Positions 49,831-59,583 of a DNA stretch of 64,000 nucleotides are shown piece after piece. Each line of letters starts with the position of its first letter. Within the stretch, counting starts at the first letter, position 1. This DNA is from JACQQW01 sp964520655. Its GTDB lineage: Bacteria > Omnitrophota > Gorgyraeia > Zapsychrales > Fredricksoniimonadaceae. Under the pieces are notes generated by a model. It was given only the letters and a program-made list of their open reading frames with translations. It was not told where the DNA came from and did not search any database. The translations under genes were made by a program, and so were the position numbers. The stretch is from contig CAZFNI010000003.1 in NCBI GenBank assembly GCA_964520655.1, positions 124,001 to 188,000 on the forward strand. The letters are read 5' to 3'.

Positions 49831-51248
49831 GAACACGGCAGCAACAACTGGCGATCATTATCACCTATGTCCTGATCGATATCATGGCCATCGGCGGGGC
49901 TTTTTATCTGGTCCTGCTTTTTAGGCCTTCTACCGTCCCGTTTGCCGTCACCCTTCCTAATATCATCTCGGACATCAATCCATTTCGCATGCTGTTTCTG
50001 GTGTGGACGTTATTAGTCCTGTTCTTTCACCAGCATCATGGGCTTTATCATACCCGTCGGGAGCAGTTGGAAAGTGTTGAGATCTGGGAAGTGGTCAAGT
50101 CCGTCTTCATGTCGACGCTGTCGATCATTGTGGCCGTTTATCTGCTTAAGATCCATGATTTCCCGCGCAGCGTCATGATCTTAAACGCGCTGGTGATCGC
50201 CGCGTTCTGTTCGATATGGCGGGTGTTGAAAAAACTGGTGGTCTATTATTTAGTTCAAAAGGGCTACAACAATTTTAATGTTATCATCATCGGTGCGGGG
50301 AAAGTAGGGACGCTGCTGGCCGAAGAGATCAAGAAACGTCCGGAGCTGGGCTTAAAGATCATTGGCTTCCTCGATGATTACAAGACGGGGGCTGTCGGCA
50401 GCGGGGGTTGGCCTGTCATCGGCAAGATCTCTGACTTTGAGGAGTTGTCCACGCGCTCGTTCATCGACAAGATCTTTATCACCATTTACCATAACAGTGA
50501 CGTATTTGGTCAGATCCTGGAAAAAGCGCGCAGCCGCGATATCGCCGTGAGGGTCATCCCTCAGGGGTATGAATGGATGAGCCAGGAGCCGGTCAAATAT
50601 AATGTCGGTATTATCCCGGTTTTGTCCTACTGGGACGCTCAGGTCAATTATCACATGCGCGCCAAGCGCTGTTTTGATGTCGTGCTGGCCACGTTGATCT
50701 TGATCATCCTCTTACCACTGCTCTTGGCCATCGCTGTCGGTATCGCGATCGACAGCAAGGGACCGGTCATTTACCGTTCCCGTCGCTATGGCTGCCGGGG
50801 GAATATCATCAATATGTACAAGTTCCGCAGCATGGTCACCAATGCCGACGATCTATTGGGAAAACTTAAAGAAAAGAATGAAGTCGATGGGCCGATCTTC
50901 AAGATCCGCAAAGACCCACGGGTGACGCGTTTCGGCGCGTTTTTACGCAAATACAGTCTGGATGAATTGCCTCAGATCTTCAATGTGATCAAAGGCGATA
51001 TGAGTTTGGTGGGCCCCAGACCGTTGCCGATCGACCAGATCGAGAAGGAAGACCTGCAGCAGCTGCGCCGCCTGGAAGTGCGTCCAGGCATCACCGGCCT
51101 CTGGCAGGTGCGGGGTAGAAGCGACGTGTCTTTTGTCCGATTGGTCAAGTGGGATATTTGGTACATTAATAACTGGTCTTTCGGCCTGGATTTATATATA
51201 TTGGCACAAACAATTCCTGTTGTTCTCAAAGGAAAAGGGGCGTATTAG
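49827..51248 (+). CDS. Undecaprenyl-phosphate sugar-phosphate transferase, WcaJ/WbaP-type
   Basis: 473 residues, ATGA overlap. Four or so N-terminal membrane segments and a CoA-binding-like Rossmann domain (NVIIIGAGKVGTLLAEEI, ~152-170) precede another membrane helix (VVLATLILIILLPLLLAIA). The bacterial sugar transferase domain follows: YKFRSMVTNADDLL, SLDELPQIFNVIKGDMSLVGPRPLP, and RPGITGLWQV. It starts the repeat unit by moving a sugar-1-phosphate to undecaprenyl phosphate. It is the initiating enzyme for the whole region. Confidence 0.92.
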   Translation: MRTRQQQLAIIITYVLIDIMAIGGAFYLVLLFRPSTVPFAVTLPNIISDINPFRMLFLVWTLLVLFFHQHHGLYHTRREQLESVEIWEVVKSVFMSTLSIIVAVYLLKIHDFPRSVMILNALVIAAFCSIWRVLKKLVVYYLVQKGYNNFNVIIIGAGKVGTLLAEEIKKRPELGLKIIGFLDDYKTGAVGSGGWPVIGKISDFEELSTRSFIDKIFITIYHNSDVFGQILEKARSRDIAVRVIPQGYEWMSQEPVKYNVGIIPVLSYWDAQVNYHMRAKRCFDVVLATLILIILLPLLLAIAVGIAIDSKGPVIYRSRRYGCRGNIINMYKFRSMVTNADDLLGKLKEKNEVDGPIFKIRKDPRVTRFGAFLRKYSLDELPQIFNVIKGDMSLVGPRPLPIDQIEKEDLQQLRRLEVRPGITGLWQVRGRSDVSFVRLVKWDIWYINNWSFGLDLYILAQTIPVVLKGKGAY

Positions 51249-51249
51249 C

Positions 51250-52272
51250 ATGGCTAGGAAAACCGCGTTGATCACGGGCATCACTGGACAGGATGGGTCC
51301 TATCTGGCGGAATTGCTGTTGTCGAAAGGGTATACCGTTTACGGGTTGATCCGCCGGGCCAGCAGTTTCAATACCGGCCGCATTGACCATTTGTATCAAG
51401 ACCCTCATGAACGTAATCCCCATTTGCGTTTGGTCTATGGCGACCTCAATGATGCCAGTTCATTAAACCACATTGTTAAAACATTAAAGCCGGCCGAGAT
51501 CTATAATTTAGGCGCGCAAAGCCACGTGAAAGTGTCTTTCGAGATCCCGGAATATACAGCGGAGATCACCGGGCTTGGCACTATCCGTCTGTTAGAAGCG
51601 ATCCGCGACTGCGGGCTTAAAACAAAATTTTATCAAGCATCCTCGTCAGAGATGTACGGGAAAGTCCTGGAAACGCCTCAACATGAGGGAACGCCGTTCT
51701 ATCCCCGCAGCCCTTACGGCGCGGCGAAAGTCTATTCATACTGGATCACGGTCAATTACCGTGAGGCCTACGGCATCCATGCCAGCAACGGCATTCTCTT
51801 TAACCATGAATCTCCCCGCCGTGGGGAGACGTTCGTGACCCGCAAGATCACCATGGCTTTGGCGCGGATCAAGCTTGGCCTGCAGAAAGAATTGTTCCTG
51901 GGGAATCTGGACTCCAAGCGCGACTGGGGATTTGCCGGGGATTATGTGGAGGCCATGTGGCTGATGCTCCAGCAGCCTAAAGGGGATGATTATGTGGTAG
52001 CGACGGGAGAAACTCATTCCGTCAAAGATTTCTTAAAAGAGTCGTTTGAATATGCCAAGCTCGATTGGAAGAAATACGTCAAGATCGACAAGCGTTATTT
52101 CAGGCCCACGGAAGTGGATCTCTTGTTGGGCAATGCGGCCAAGGCGCGCAAGATCTTAAAGTGGAAACCGAAAGTGGATTTTAAAGGATTGGTCCGCATG
52201 ATGGTGGACAGTGACATGGACCTGGTGCGACGCGGCGTCTACGGGACGGGGACAAAAAAAGGCAAGGGATAG
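51250..52272 (+). CDS. gmd: GDP-mannose 4,6-dehydratase
   Basis: 340 residues from the ATG at 51250. ALITGITGQDGSYLAELLL (~6-24), IRRASSFNTGRIDHLY, YNLGAQSHVKVSFE, SSSEMYGK and YPRSPYGAAKVYSYW (YxxxK), plus NHESPRRGETFVTRKI, are diagnostic of Gmd. It converts GDP-D-mannose to the 4-keto-6-deoxy form with NADP. The next gene encodes the fucose synthase, so the pair makes GDP-L-fucose. Confidence 0.95.
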   Translation: MARKTALITGITGQDGSYLAELLLSKGYTVYGLIRRASSFNTGRIDHLYQDPHERNPHLRLVYGDLNDASSLNHIVKTLKPAEIYNLGAQSHVKVSFEIPEYTAEITGLGTIRLLEAIRDCGLKTKFYQASSSEMYGKVLETPQHEGTPFYPRSPYGAAKVYSYWITVNYREAYGIHASNGILFNHESPRRGETFVTRKITMALARIKLGLQKELFLGNLDSKRDWGFAGDYVEAMWLMLQQPKGDDYVVATGETHSVKDFLKESFEYAKLDWKKYVKIDKRYFRPTEVDLLLGNAAKARKILKWKPKVDFKGLVRMMVDSDMDLVRRGVYGTGTKKGKG

Positions 52273-52275
52273 GAT

Positions 52276-53211
52276 ATGGGATTTTGGACCAATAAAAAAG
52301 TGATCGTTACCGGCGGTGCCGGTTTTTTGGGAAAAGAAGTTGTCCGTCAGTTGAAGCGCAAAGGCTGCAAAGAGATCATCGTGCCGCGTTCCAAAGATTG
52401 CGACCTTTGCGATCTTTCCGCGATCAAGAAACTGCTGACTAAGACAAAACCGGATATGATCATCCATCTTGCGGCTGTCGTTGGAGGGATCGGGGCCAAC
52501 CGCGAGAATCCAGGGAAATTCTTTTATGAGAACCTGATGATGGGTGTGCAGTTGATCGATCAGGCCAGACTCCTGCATGTGCCTAAAGTCGTCGCTGTGG
52601 GGACGATCTGCGCGTATCCGAAATTCTGTCCGGTGCCGTTTAAGGAAGAGAGCATCTGGGACGGTTACCCTGAGGAGACCAATGCCCCTTACGGCCTGGC
52701 CAAAAAAATGCTGTTAGTCCAGTCCCAGGCGTACCGCCAGCAGTACGGCTATAACAGCATTTATTTGCTGCCGGTCAATTTGTATGGTCCCGAAGATAAT
52801 TTTGACCCAAACTCTTCCCATGTCATCCCGGCGTTGATCCGAAAGTGCGTGGAAGCTAAAGAACGCAACGCAAAAGAGATCGTGGTTTGGGGCACGGGCA
52901 AGGCCACGCGGGAATTCTTATATGTCGAAGATGCCGCGCGCGGTATCATTCTGGCTGCCGAGAAATACAACAGCAGCGAACCGGTCAATTTGGGTGCGGG
53001 TTTTGAGATCAGCATCAAAGATCTGGTCAAAACTATTGTGAGACTAACAGGTTTTAAAGGAAATGTTGTTTGGGATAAGTCCAAGCCGGATGGCCAACCC
53101 CGGCGCTGTCTGGACACCAAACGGGCCAGGAAAGAATTTGGTTTCACCGCCAGGGTTAAATTCGAACAGGGTTTAAAGAAGACGATACGATGGTATCTCA
53201 ACCAAAATTAG
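52276..53211 (+). CDS. fcl: GDP-L-fucose synthase
   Basis: 311 residues, starting three bases after the gmd stop. VIVTGGAGFLGKEVVRQL, MIIHLAAVVGGIGANRENPGKFFYEN, GTICAYPKFCPVPFKEE and YGLAKKMLLVQSQAYRQQYG (catalytic Tyr and Lys) match Fcl/WcaG epimerase-reductases. It completes GDP-L-fucose from the Gmd product. It overlaps the following membrane-protein gene by 22 bases. Confidence 0.94.
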   Translation: MGFWTNKKVIVTGGAGFLGKEVVRQLKRKGCKEIIVPRSKDCDLCDLSAIKKLLTKTKPDMIIHLAAVVGGIGANRENPGKFFYENLMMGVQLIDQARLLHVPKVVAVGTICAYPKFCPVPFKEESIWDGYPEETNAPYGLAKKMLLVQSQAYRQQYGYNSIYLLPVNLYGPEDNFDPNSSHVIPALIRKCVEAKERNAKEIVVWGTGKATREFLYVEDAARGIILAAEKYNSSEPVNLGAGFEISIKDLVKTIVRLTGFKGNVVWDKSKPDGQPRRCLDTKRARKEFGFTARVKFEQGLKKTIRWYLNQN

Positions 53212-54545
53212 AGATCTTTGACCGGTTGATCCGGTATTCGTTCTATTTGTTGATCCTGCTGCTGCCGGTCGGTATCGGCTTTGTCAGCAGTTTTGCCGCG
53301 TTTGCCATCATGTTCTTTTGGATCAAGCGTGTCTGCCGGATCATCAACGAGCGTCCCAAAGGATGGGACATTATCAGGACATTGACCCTTCCTGTACCGC
53401 ATGCCTTGAACCTCCCGATACTCTGTTTTGTTGCTGCGGCGTTTGTTTCACTTGTGTTCAGCCAGAACCATGTATTGAGCATGATGGGTTTCTTTGGCAA
53501 GTTGATGCGCGGGTTGCTGTTGTATATCAGTTTTGTAGAGGCTTTTACTGTTCCTTCGCATATCAATGCGTTCCTCGGGACATGGATCTTTTCCGGTCTT
53601 ATCGTGGGGTTAAGCGGGCTGACCCAGTATTGGTTCGGGTATGATTTTATCCGGCATTTGCCTTTAGTTGACGGTCGGGTTTCATCGACGCTGCGCCAGG
53701 CTAATGATTTCGGCGCCTATATCTTATGTGTGTGTCCGTTATTGATGAGTTTACTGATGCATTGGGACAGCGTGTCATTGCCGATGACAGGGTATTTAAA
53801 GAAGTGGAAGATCCCCACGATCGTTATCGGTATTCTTTTATTCTTGTCTTATGTTGTCCTGGTGATCTGTTTGGGGTTGACCTTTTCACGGGCAGCCTGG
53901 GTCGGTTTTTTTGTGGCGATCATTTGCTTAGGGTTCTTTAAGAAGGAAGCGCTACCGTTCATCTTTTTGATCATTATCGGGTTCATCTGGATCTTTACGC
54001 CGGTCATGGTGTCCACGCGTGATATGACGCTGATCACGGATAATGTTAAGCATGTCCCTCTGCCGCCGCCGGGTCAGAAAGCGCCAGAAAGCAAAACAGT
54101 GGTGCAGTACGTCAACAATCATTTGGGCAGCGGACGCTGGGGTTTTTGGAAAGAAGCCGTGCATATCATCCATGATTATCCCTGGTGGGGATCGGGGATC
54201 AATACGTATTCCCAAATGGGAGCCCGCTATAAGATCAATTGGGGAGGATATCCTCATAATTCTTATTTACAGCTGACCGCGGAGCTGGGTGTTCTGGGTT
54301 TAGGGACATTTTTATGGATGATCGCTGCTTTTTATTTCTTCCTATTAAAGAAGATCAAAGAGGTTCCCAGAGGGTATTTGCGTGCGGCCTTGATCGGGGT
54401 TCTGGCTTCTTTTTCGGCTTATTTGATCCAGAGCTTCTTTGACACCACTTTTTATTCTGTGCAGCTATCCGTCCTGATGTGGTTGATGATGGGAGTGATG
54501 GTCGCGGGCGCGCGTATGAACCAATTGACAAAACGCGCAACCTGA
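53190..54545 (+). CDS. O-antigen polymerase/ligase family membrane protein
   Basis: 451 residues with about eleven hydrophobic segments. The long periplasmic loop holds HIIHDYPWWGSGINTYSQMG and YPHNSYLQLTAELGVLGLGTFLW, the Wzy_C block with the conserved histidine typical of WaaL/Wzy enzymes. A second such protein is at 24165, so one may polymerise and the other ligate, or they may serve two polymers. The end of this gene contains the -35 box for pgk. Confidence 0.87.
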   Translation: MVSQPKLEIFDRLIRYSFYLLILLLPVGIGFVSSFAAFAIMFFWIKRVCRIINERPKGWDIIRTLTLPVPHALNLPILCFVAAAFVSLVFSQNHVLSMMGFFGKLMRGLLLYISFVEAFTVPSHINAFLGTWIFSGLIVGLSGLTQYWFGYDFIRHLPLVDGRVSSTLRQANDFGAYILCVCPLLMSLLMHWDSVSLPMTGYLKKWKIPTIVIGILLFLSYVVLVICLGLTFSRAAWVGFFVAIICLGFFKKEALPFIFLIIIGFIWIFTPVMVSTRDMTLITDNVKHVPLPPPGQKAPESKTVVQYVNNHLGSGRWGFWKEAVHIIHDYPWWGSGINTYSQMGARYKINWGGYPHNSYLQLTAELGVLGLGTFLWMIAAFYFFLLKKIKEVPRGYLRAALIGVLASFSAYLIQSFFDTTFYSVQLSVLMWLMMGVMVAGARMNQLTKRAT

Positions 54546-54552
54546 TTAAAAT
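54525..54552 (+). promoter_or_regulatory. Sigma-70-type promoter for pgk
   Basis: TTGACA (54525-54530) and TAAAAT (54547-54552) are separated by 16 bases, the same spacing as the promoter at 3358. It overlaps the last codons of the polymerase gene. Transcription would start near 54559, giving a ~37-base leader with the ribosome site AGAAGGA (54582-54588) before the ATG at 54596. Confidence 0.7.
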
Positions 54553-54595
54553 ATAAGGATTTTCCAATACTTAATAATTAGAGAAGGATGGTTTT

Positions 54596-55774
54596 ATGAA
54601 TAAGCAAACAGTCAAGGATGTCCAATTAAAAGCAAAGAAAGTCATTATTCGCGTTGATTTTAATGTACCTTTAGAGAACGGCCGCATCACGGATGACCGC
54701 CGCATCACCGCGGCCATGCCGACGATCCAATATGCCTTAGCCCAGGGCGCATCCAAAGTCATTTTGATGAGCCATCTGGGACGTCCCAAGGGAACGGGTT
54801 TTGAAGCAGAATTCAGTCTAAAACCTGTCGCTGATCATTTACAGAAGCTATTAAAAGAACCCGTTGCGTTCTTAAAGGACTGCGTTGGCCCAGAGGTTGT
54901 TGCCGCTATCAGCCAGTCCAAAGAGCGGGTGGTCTTATTAGAGAATTTGCGTTTTCATAAGGAAGAAGAGAAGAATGATGCGGGCTTTGCCAAATCTTTG
55001 GCGGCTCTGGCGGATATTTATGTCAATGATGCCTTCGGCACCGCGCATCGCGCGCATGCCTCAACAGCCGGGATCACCGCATACTTACCGTCGGTGGCAG
55101 GTTTCCTGATCGAGAAAGAACTGGAATATTTAGGCAATGCCATCAATAATCCCAAGAGACCGCTGGTCGTCATTTTAGGCGGCGCGAAGGTGTCTGATAA
55201 GATCGAGTTGATCAACAATCTGATCCCCAAAGCCAACAGCATTATCATCGGCGGCGGTATGGCCTATACGTTCCTTAAGGCCCAGGGCATTGCGATCGGC
55301 AATTCCAAATTAGAGAAGGATAAGGTGGATCTGGCCAAGGAATTGTTGGAGAAAGCCAAGAAAGCTGGTGTGGAAATGGCCTTAACAACGGATTTCGTTA
55401 TTACCCAAAGTTTTACCAGCGATGACTGCAAGATCTCCGATACCATCCCCGACGGCTGGGAAAGTCTGGACATCGGCCCCAAGACCCGTGAGCATTATAA
55501 AAAGATCCTTTCCTCAGCCAAGACCGTAGTCTGGAACGGCCCCTTGGGTGTTTTTGAACGCGATGCTTATGTCAAGGGCACGCGTGCGGTCGCAGATCAT
55601 CTGGCATCATTAAACGGTGTCACCACCATCGTTGGCGGCGGGGATTCCGCGGCAGCGGTGGCCAAATTCGGTCTGGAAGATAAATTCACACACATATCAA
55701 CAGGCGGCGGCGCTTCTTTGGAATTCCTGGAAGGTAAGACTTTGCCGGGTATCGCCGCGTTAAAGGACAGGTAA
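54596..55774 (+). CDS. pgk: Phosphoglycerate kinase
   Basis: 392 residues, the normal bacterial length. VIIRVDFNVPLENGRITDDRRI (~17-38), LMSHLGRPKG, ENLRFHKEEEKND, FVNDAFGTAHRAHAST-type segment, then GGGDSAAAVAKFG and STGGGASLEFLEGKTLPGI are the expected signatures. It transfers phosphate between 1,3-bisphosphoglycerate and ADP in glycolysis. It begins a new operon with tpiA and secG, an arrangement known in many bacteria. Confidence 0.98.
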   Translation: MNKQTVKDVQLKAKKVIIRVDFNVPLENGRITDDRRITAAMPTIQYALAQGASKVILMSHLGRPKGTGFEAEFSLKPVADHLQKLLKEPVAFLKDCVGPEVVAAISQSKERVVLLENLRFHKEEEKNDAGFAKSLAALADIYVNDAFGTAHRAHASTAGITAYLPSVAGFLIEKELEYLGNAINNPKRPLVVILGGAKVSDKIELINNLIPKANSIIIGGGMAYTFLKAQGIAIGNSKLEKDKVDLAKELLEKAKKAGVEMALTTDFVITQSFTSDDCKISDTIPDGWESLDIGPKTREHYKKILSSAKTVVWNGPLGVFERDAYVKGTRAVADHLASLNGVTTIVGGGDSAAAVAKFGLEDKFTHISTGGGASLEFLEGKTLPGIAALKDR

Positions 55775-55778
55775 ATAT

Positions 55779-56546
55779 ATGCGCAAGCCCATCATTGCCG
55801 GAAATTGGAAATTAAATAAGAATCCCAGCGAAGCCATTCAACTGGTGGCGGAACTTAAACGTGAGATCGTCGATGTGACGGGTGTGGATATCGTTGTGTG
55901 CCCGCCGTTCGTTGATCTGACCGATGTGATTGATGAATTGGTCGACCATGATATCGACGTTGGGGCCCAGAATGTGTTCTGGATGGACAGCGGGGCTTAT
56001 ACCGGCGAGATCTCGGCGCCGATGCTCAAGTCCATGGGGGTTAAGTATGTGATCATCGGCCACAGTGAACGCCGCCAATTCTTCGGCGAGACCAATGAGA
56101 CGGTCGCCAAACGCATTCGCGCGGCGCTCAATCACGGTTTAACGCCGATCGTATGCGTCGGTGAGAATTTGGCGGAGCGGGAATCCAACAGGACTTTTGA
56201 TATCATCAAGGATCATGTCAGCGGTTCTTTGGCGGGGTTAAATGCCCAGGAAGCCAGTCAACTGGTCCTGGCCTATGAACCAGTTTGGGCGATCGGGACG
56301 GGTAAGACGGCAACACCCCAGCAGGCCCAGGAAGTACATGAATATATACGTCAGTTGTTAGGAAAAATGTTTAATGTGGATGTGGCAGCCTCTGTCCGTA
56401 TCCAGTACGGCGGCAGTGTTACCCCCGAGAATATTGCAACGTTGATATCCCAGTCGGATATTGACGGGGCATTGGTAGGCGGCGCGTCACTTAAAGCGCC
56501 GTCCTTTGCAGCGATCGTCAAGGCCGCTGTGAAAACAGCGGTTTAA
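55779..56546 (+). CDS. tpiA: Triosephosphate isomerase
   Basis: 255 residues, four bases after the pgk stop. IIAGNWKLNKNPSEA (catalytic Asn and Lys), YVIIGHSERRQFFGETNE (catalytic His), VLAYEPVWAIGTGKTATPQQA (catalytic Glu) and IQYGGSVTPEN are all intact. It interconverts dihydroxyacetone phosphate and glyceraldehyde 3-phosphate. Confidence 0.98.
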   Translation: MRKPIIAGNWKLNKNPSEAIQLVAELKREIVDVTGVDIVVCPPFVDLTDVIDELVDHDIDVGAQNVFWMDSGAYTGEISAPMLKSMGVKYVIIGHSERRQFFGETNETVAKRIRAALNHGLTPIVCVGENLAERESNRTFDIIKDHVSGSLAGLNAQEASQLVLAYEPVWAIGTGKTATPQQAQEVHEYIRQLLGKMFNVDVAASVRIQYGGSVTPENIATLISQSDIDGALVGGASLKAPSFAAIVKAAVKTAV

Positions 56547-56565
56547 TCTTCAAGGAGAGATCATC

Positions 56566-56928
56566 ATGGGTTTAGTGTTATTTATTCATATTGTGGCATG
56601 TGTTTTGCTTGTGATCGCCATCCTCATGCAGGCGGGGCGCGGCGGCGGTCTTTCGGAAAGTTTTGCCTCAGCAGAAAGCATGTTCGGTACCCAGACCAAT
56701 GCGTTCCTGGTTAGAACAACAACATTTTTGGCGGTCGCTTTTCTGGGAACATCCTTACTGTTGGCCGTTTTTGGATCCAAAGGCGATAAGTCCTTGATGT
56801 CGGTCAATAAAGACCTTCTGCCTAAAGTAACGGCAACGGCACCCCAGACGGAAGAATCTGGCGTCACCGTCAAGGTGGAAGAACCAAAACCAGTGGATAC
56901 AAGTACTGTGGTGAATGCGGCTAAATAA
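56566..56928 (+). CDS. secG: Protein translocase subunit SecG
   Basis: 120 residues with AAGGAGAG before the ATG. Two membrane helices (LVLFIHIVACVLLVIAILMQ and FLVRTTTFLAVAFLGTSLLLAV) flank the conserved loop AGRGGGLSESFASAESMFGT. The C-terminal ~45 residues form a hydrophilic tail rich in Val, Thr, Pro and Lys. It is the auxiliary subunit of the SecYEG channel. It overlaps the next gene by 14 bases. Confidence 0.95.
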   Translation: MGLVLFIHIVACVLLVIAILMQAGRGGGLSESFASAESMFGTQTNAFLVRTTTFLAVAFLGTSLLLAVFGSKGDKSLMSVNKDLLPKVTATAPQTEESGVTVKVEEPKPVDTSTVVNAAK

Positions 56929-58606
56929 TTTTCTTGCTGTGATCGTTATACTGCTTGTCTGCGCCTCCCCGGCGCGGGCAAGCAGTCTTGTTATTGATAC
57001 CTCATCCGACCCCAAAACTTTCAATGATATTGTCGCAACTGAAACATCCTCATCTGCGGTTACTTCTTTTTTATTTGAAGGATTGACCACATCCGATCCA
57101 TTCACGTTAAAAGTGATCCCGAATCTGGCCTTGAGGTGGGAGGTCTCCCCAGATGGGCTGCAATGGCTGTTCCATTTGCGGCCGGGCGTGAAATTCTTCG
57201 ACGGAAAGCCGCTGACAGCGGATGATGTGGTATTTACTTTTAATGACCTGATCTATAACCCCGACATCCCGTCGTCTGCGAAGGATGTATTCACCATTGA
57301 GGGAAAACGTTTCAAAGTTGAGCGTGTGGATGATCTGACCGTGCGGTTTACATTGCCAGTCAAATTCGCGCCGTTCTTGCGCAGCATGTCCCAGGCGATA
57401 CTCCCAAAACATTGTTTAGCGGAGGCTGTTAAGACGAAGAAATTCCCTTTCACCTGGGGGATCAACACCAAACCAAGGGACATTATCGGTACCGGCCCGT
57501 TCTATCTGGATTCCTATGCTCCTGGCGAACGCCTGGTCTTTAAACGTAATCCCCATTATTGGAAAAAGGGTGCGGATGGGAAGAATTTGCCCCGTTTGGA
57601 TAAGGTCATCATGCTCATTGTCCCGGACCCGGGCACCTCTTTGCTTAAATTTATCGACGGGGAGATCGATGTGATCGGAGTGAGGGGGCGTGATTATCCG
57701 TTGTTAAAGCCGTTGGAGACAAAAAAGAATTTTAAGATCTATAATACAGGGGCGGATTTCGGCTCCAGTTTTCTCACCCTTAATCTAAATCCAAGGATCA
57801 ATCCAAAAACGCATAAGCCCTTTGTCGACCCGGTCAAATTGAAGTGGTTCCAGAATGTCAATTTCCGAAAAGCCATAGCCCATGCGATCGATAAGCCTAA
57901 GATTATTGACATTGTTCTAAGCGGTTTTGGATATTCCCAGTCCGGCCCGATGAGCCCCAGCAGCGGGTTTTTGTATAATCCCAATACGCTGGTGTATCCT
58001 TTTGACCTTGACCAAGCCAGAAAGATCTTGGCCCAGGAAGGATTTATCGACCGCAATAAGGACGGGATCCTTGAAGATGAACAGGGACATCCTGTGGAAT
58101 TCACGCTGTCTGTTCCAACTTCCGGTGCATCTGACAGGGAACAGGTCTCCGGGATCATCCGTTCGGATCTAGAGAGGATCGGGATGAAGGTCAATGTCCA
58201 ATTGCTGGAGTTTAATTCTTTGGTGGCTAAAGTCATGTCCACTTATGACTGGGAAGCAGTGATGTTAAGTTTGACCGGAGGGGTTGAGCCGCATTTTGGC
58301 CAGAATGTTTGGGCCTCGTCGGGCGGTTTGCACTTGTGGAACCCCAAACAGGAGAAGCCGGATACCGCCTGGGAGCAGCGTATTGATGAGATCTTTACGC
58401 AGGGGGTGCAAGAGCTGGTGGAGGAAAAACGCAAGGTCCTTTACGATGAGTTCCAGTCGATCGCCAGCGATAAACTGCCGGTTATCTATACGGTGCTGGG
58501 GGCTAATATGTACGCCGTTCGCCAGCGTTTTGGGAATTTGAAACCAAGCCCTAACGGTGGCGTATTGCATAATGTGGAAGACCTTTACGAGTTGGGGGCG
58601 CCATGA
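56915..58606 (+). CDS. Oligopeptide-type ABC transporter substrate-binding protein
   Basis: 563 residues; an N-terminal signal peptide (MRLNNFLAVIVILLVCASPA, cleavage after ARA). The SBP family 5 pattern is clear: DPKTFNDIVATE, LKVIPNLALRWEVSPDGLQWLFHLRPGVKFFDGKPLTADDVVF, then GTGPFYLDSYAPGERLVFKRNPHYW. It captures peptides or similar solutes for the permeases encoded next. The start lies within the end of secG. Confidence 0.93.
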   Translation: MRLNNFLAVIVILLVCASPARASSLVIDTSSDPKTFNDIVATETSSSAVTSFLFEGLTTSDPFTLKVIPNLALRWEVSPDGLQWLFHLRPGVKFFDGKPLTADDVVFTFNDLIYNPDIPSSAKDVFTIEGKRFKVERVDDLTVRFTLPVKFAPFLRSMSQAILPKHCLAEAVKTKKFPFTWGINTKPRDIIGTGPFYLDSYAPGERLVFKRNPHYWKKGADGKNLPRLDKVIMLIVPDPGTSLLKFIDGEIDVIGVRGRDYPLLKPLETKKNFKIYNTGADFGSSFLTLNLNPRINPKTHKPFVDPVKLKWFQNVNFRKAIAHAIDKPKIIDIVLSGFGYSQSGPMSPSSGFLYNPNTLVYPFDLDQARKILAQEGFIDRNKDGILEDEQGHPVEFTLSVPTSGASDREQVSGIIRSDLERIGMKVNVQLLEFNSLVAKVMSTYDWEAVMLSLTGGVEPHFGQNVWASSGGLHLWNPKQEKPDTAWEQRIDEIFTQGVQELVEEKRKVLYDEFQSIASDKLPVIYTVLGANMYAVRQRFGNLKPSPNGGVLHNVEDLYELGAP

Positions 58607-59583
58607 GCCTGACGATCTTCAAACGTGCCGTTGTTTCTTTTGTTCTGTTGATCGCCATGAGCTTTGTGACGTTCTGGCTCATGCATGCCACGCCGGGTAA
58701 TTTCTTTGATTCGCTGAAACTAAACCCACAGATCTCGCCGGAAACGATCGCGCATTATGAGCACATGTATCATTTGAAAGATCCGCTTGCCGTGCAATAT
58801 GGCCATTGGCTGATCAATGTGTTCCGGGGAGAATTCGGCTATTCATTCTATTACAATGTGCCGGTGGTGGATGTGATCGGTTCGCGCCTGGGCAATACGT
58901 TCATCTTGTCTTTGGCGAGTATTTTGCTGACCTGGGGGGCGGCGATACCTCTTGGCATTTGGGCGGCCCTTTGCTACGGGCAGAAAGTTGACCGTATCAT
59001 CACGCTGTTTTCATTTGCGGCATTCTCAACACCCTCATTTTTCCTGGCGATGCTTCTGTTGTACGGTTTTAGCATCTGGGGCGGTCTGCCGCTGGGGGGG
59101 ATGCATGCGGCCAATTATGAGGATCTGTCTTTCTGGATGAAAGGGGTAGACCTGCTCAAACACCTGGTCATCCCGACGGTGGTGTTGTCGCTGGCGTCGA
59201 TCGGCTCATTGCAGCGCATCATGAGGGGCAATATGCTCGCTCAACTGCGTCAGCAGTATGTGTTGGCCGCGAGAGCCAAGGGGCTGCCGGAAGATAGGAT
59301 CATTTATCGTCATGCCCTTCGCAATGCGTTTAATCCATTAGTCACATTACTGGGGTTTGAGTTTGCGTCGCTGTTAAGCGGCGCGGCCTTAGTTGAGATC
59401 GTGTGTTCCTGGCCGGGATTAGGGTCGCTGATGCTGACCGCGGTACGTTCCAAGGATGTATATGTGGTCATGGCCAGCATGCTCATGGGTGGAGTGTTGT
59501 TATTATTAGGGAATTTATTAGCGGATTATTTGTTATTAAAACTTGATCCGCGCATCAGCCAGAAGGAAGTCGGGGATGCATAG
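58603..59583 (+). CDS. ABC transporter permease, OppB/DppB family
   Basis: 326 residues, ATGA overlap. Six membrane segments; the N-terminal helix and MHATPGNFFDSLKLNP loop are typical of OppB. The EAA-type cytoplasmic loop ARAKGLPEDRIIYRHALRNAFNPLVT contacts the ATPase. It forms the channel with the next permease. Confidence 0.94.
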   Translation: MSLTIFKRAVVSFVLLIAMSFVTFWLMHATPGNFFDSLKLNPQISPETIAHYEHMYHLKDPLAVQYGHWLINVFRGEFGYSFYYNVPVVDVIGSRLGNTFILSLASILLTWGAAIPLGIWAALCYGQKVDRIITLFSFAAFSTPSFFLAMLLLYGFSIWGGLPLGGMHAANYEDLSFWMKGVDLLKHLVIPTVVLSLASIGSLQRIMRGNMLAQLRQQYVLAARAKGLPEDRIIYRHALRNAFNPLVTLLGFEFASLLSGAALVEIVCSWPGLGSLMLTAVRSKDVYVVMASMLMGGVLLLLGNLLADYLLLKLDPRISQKEVGDA

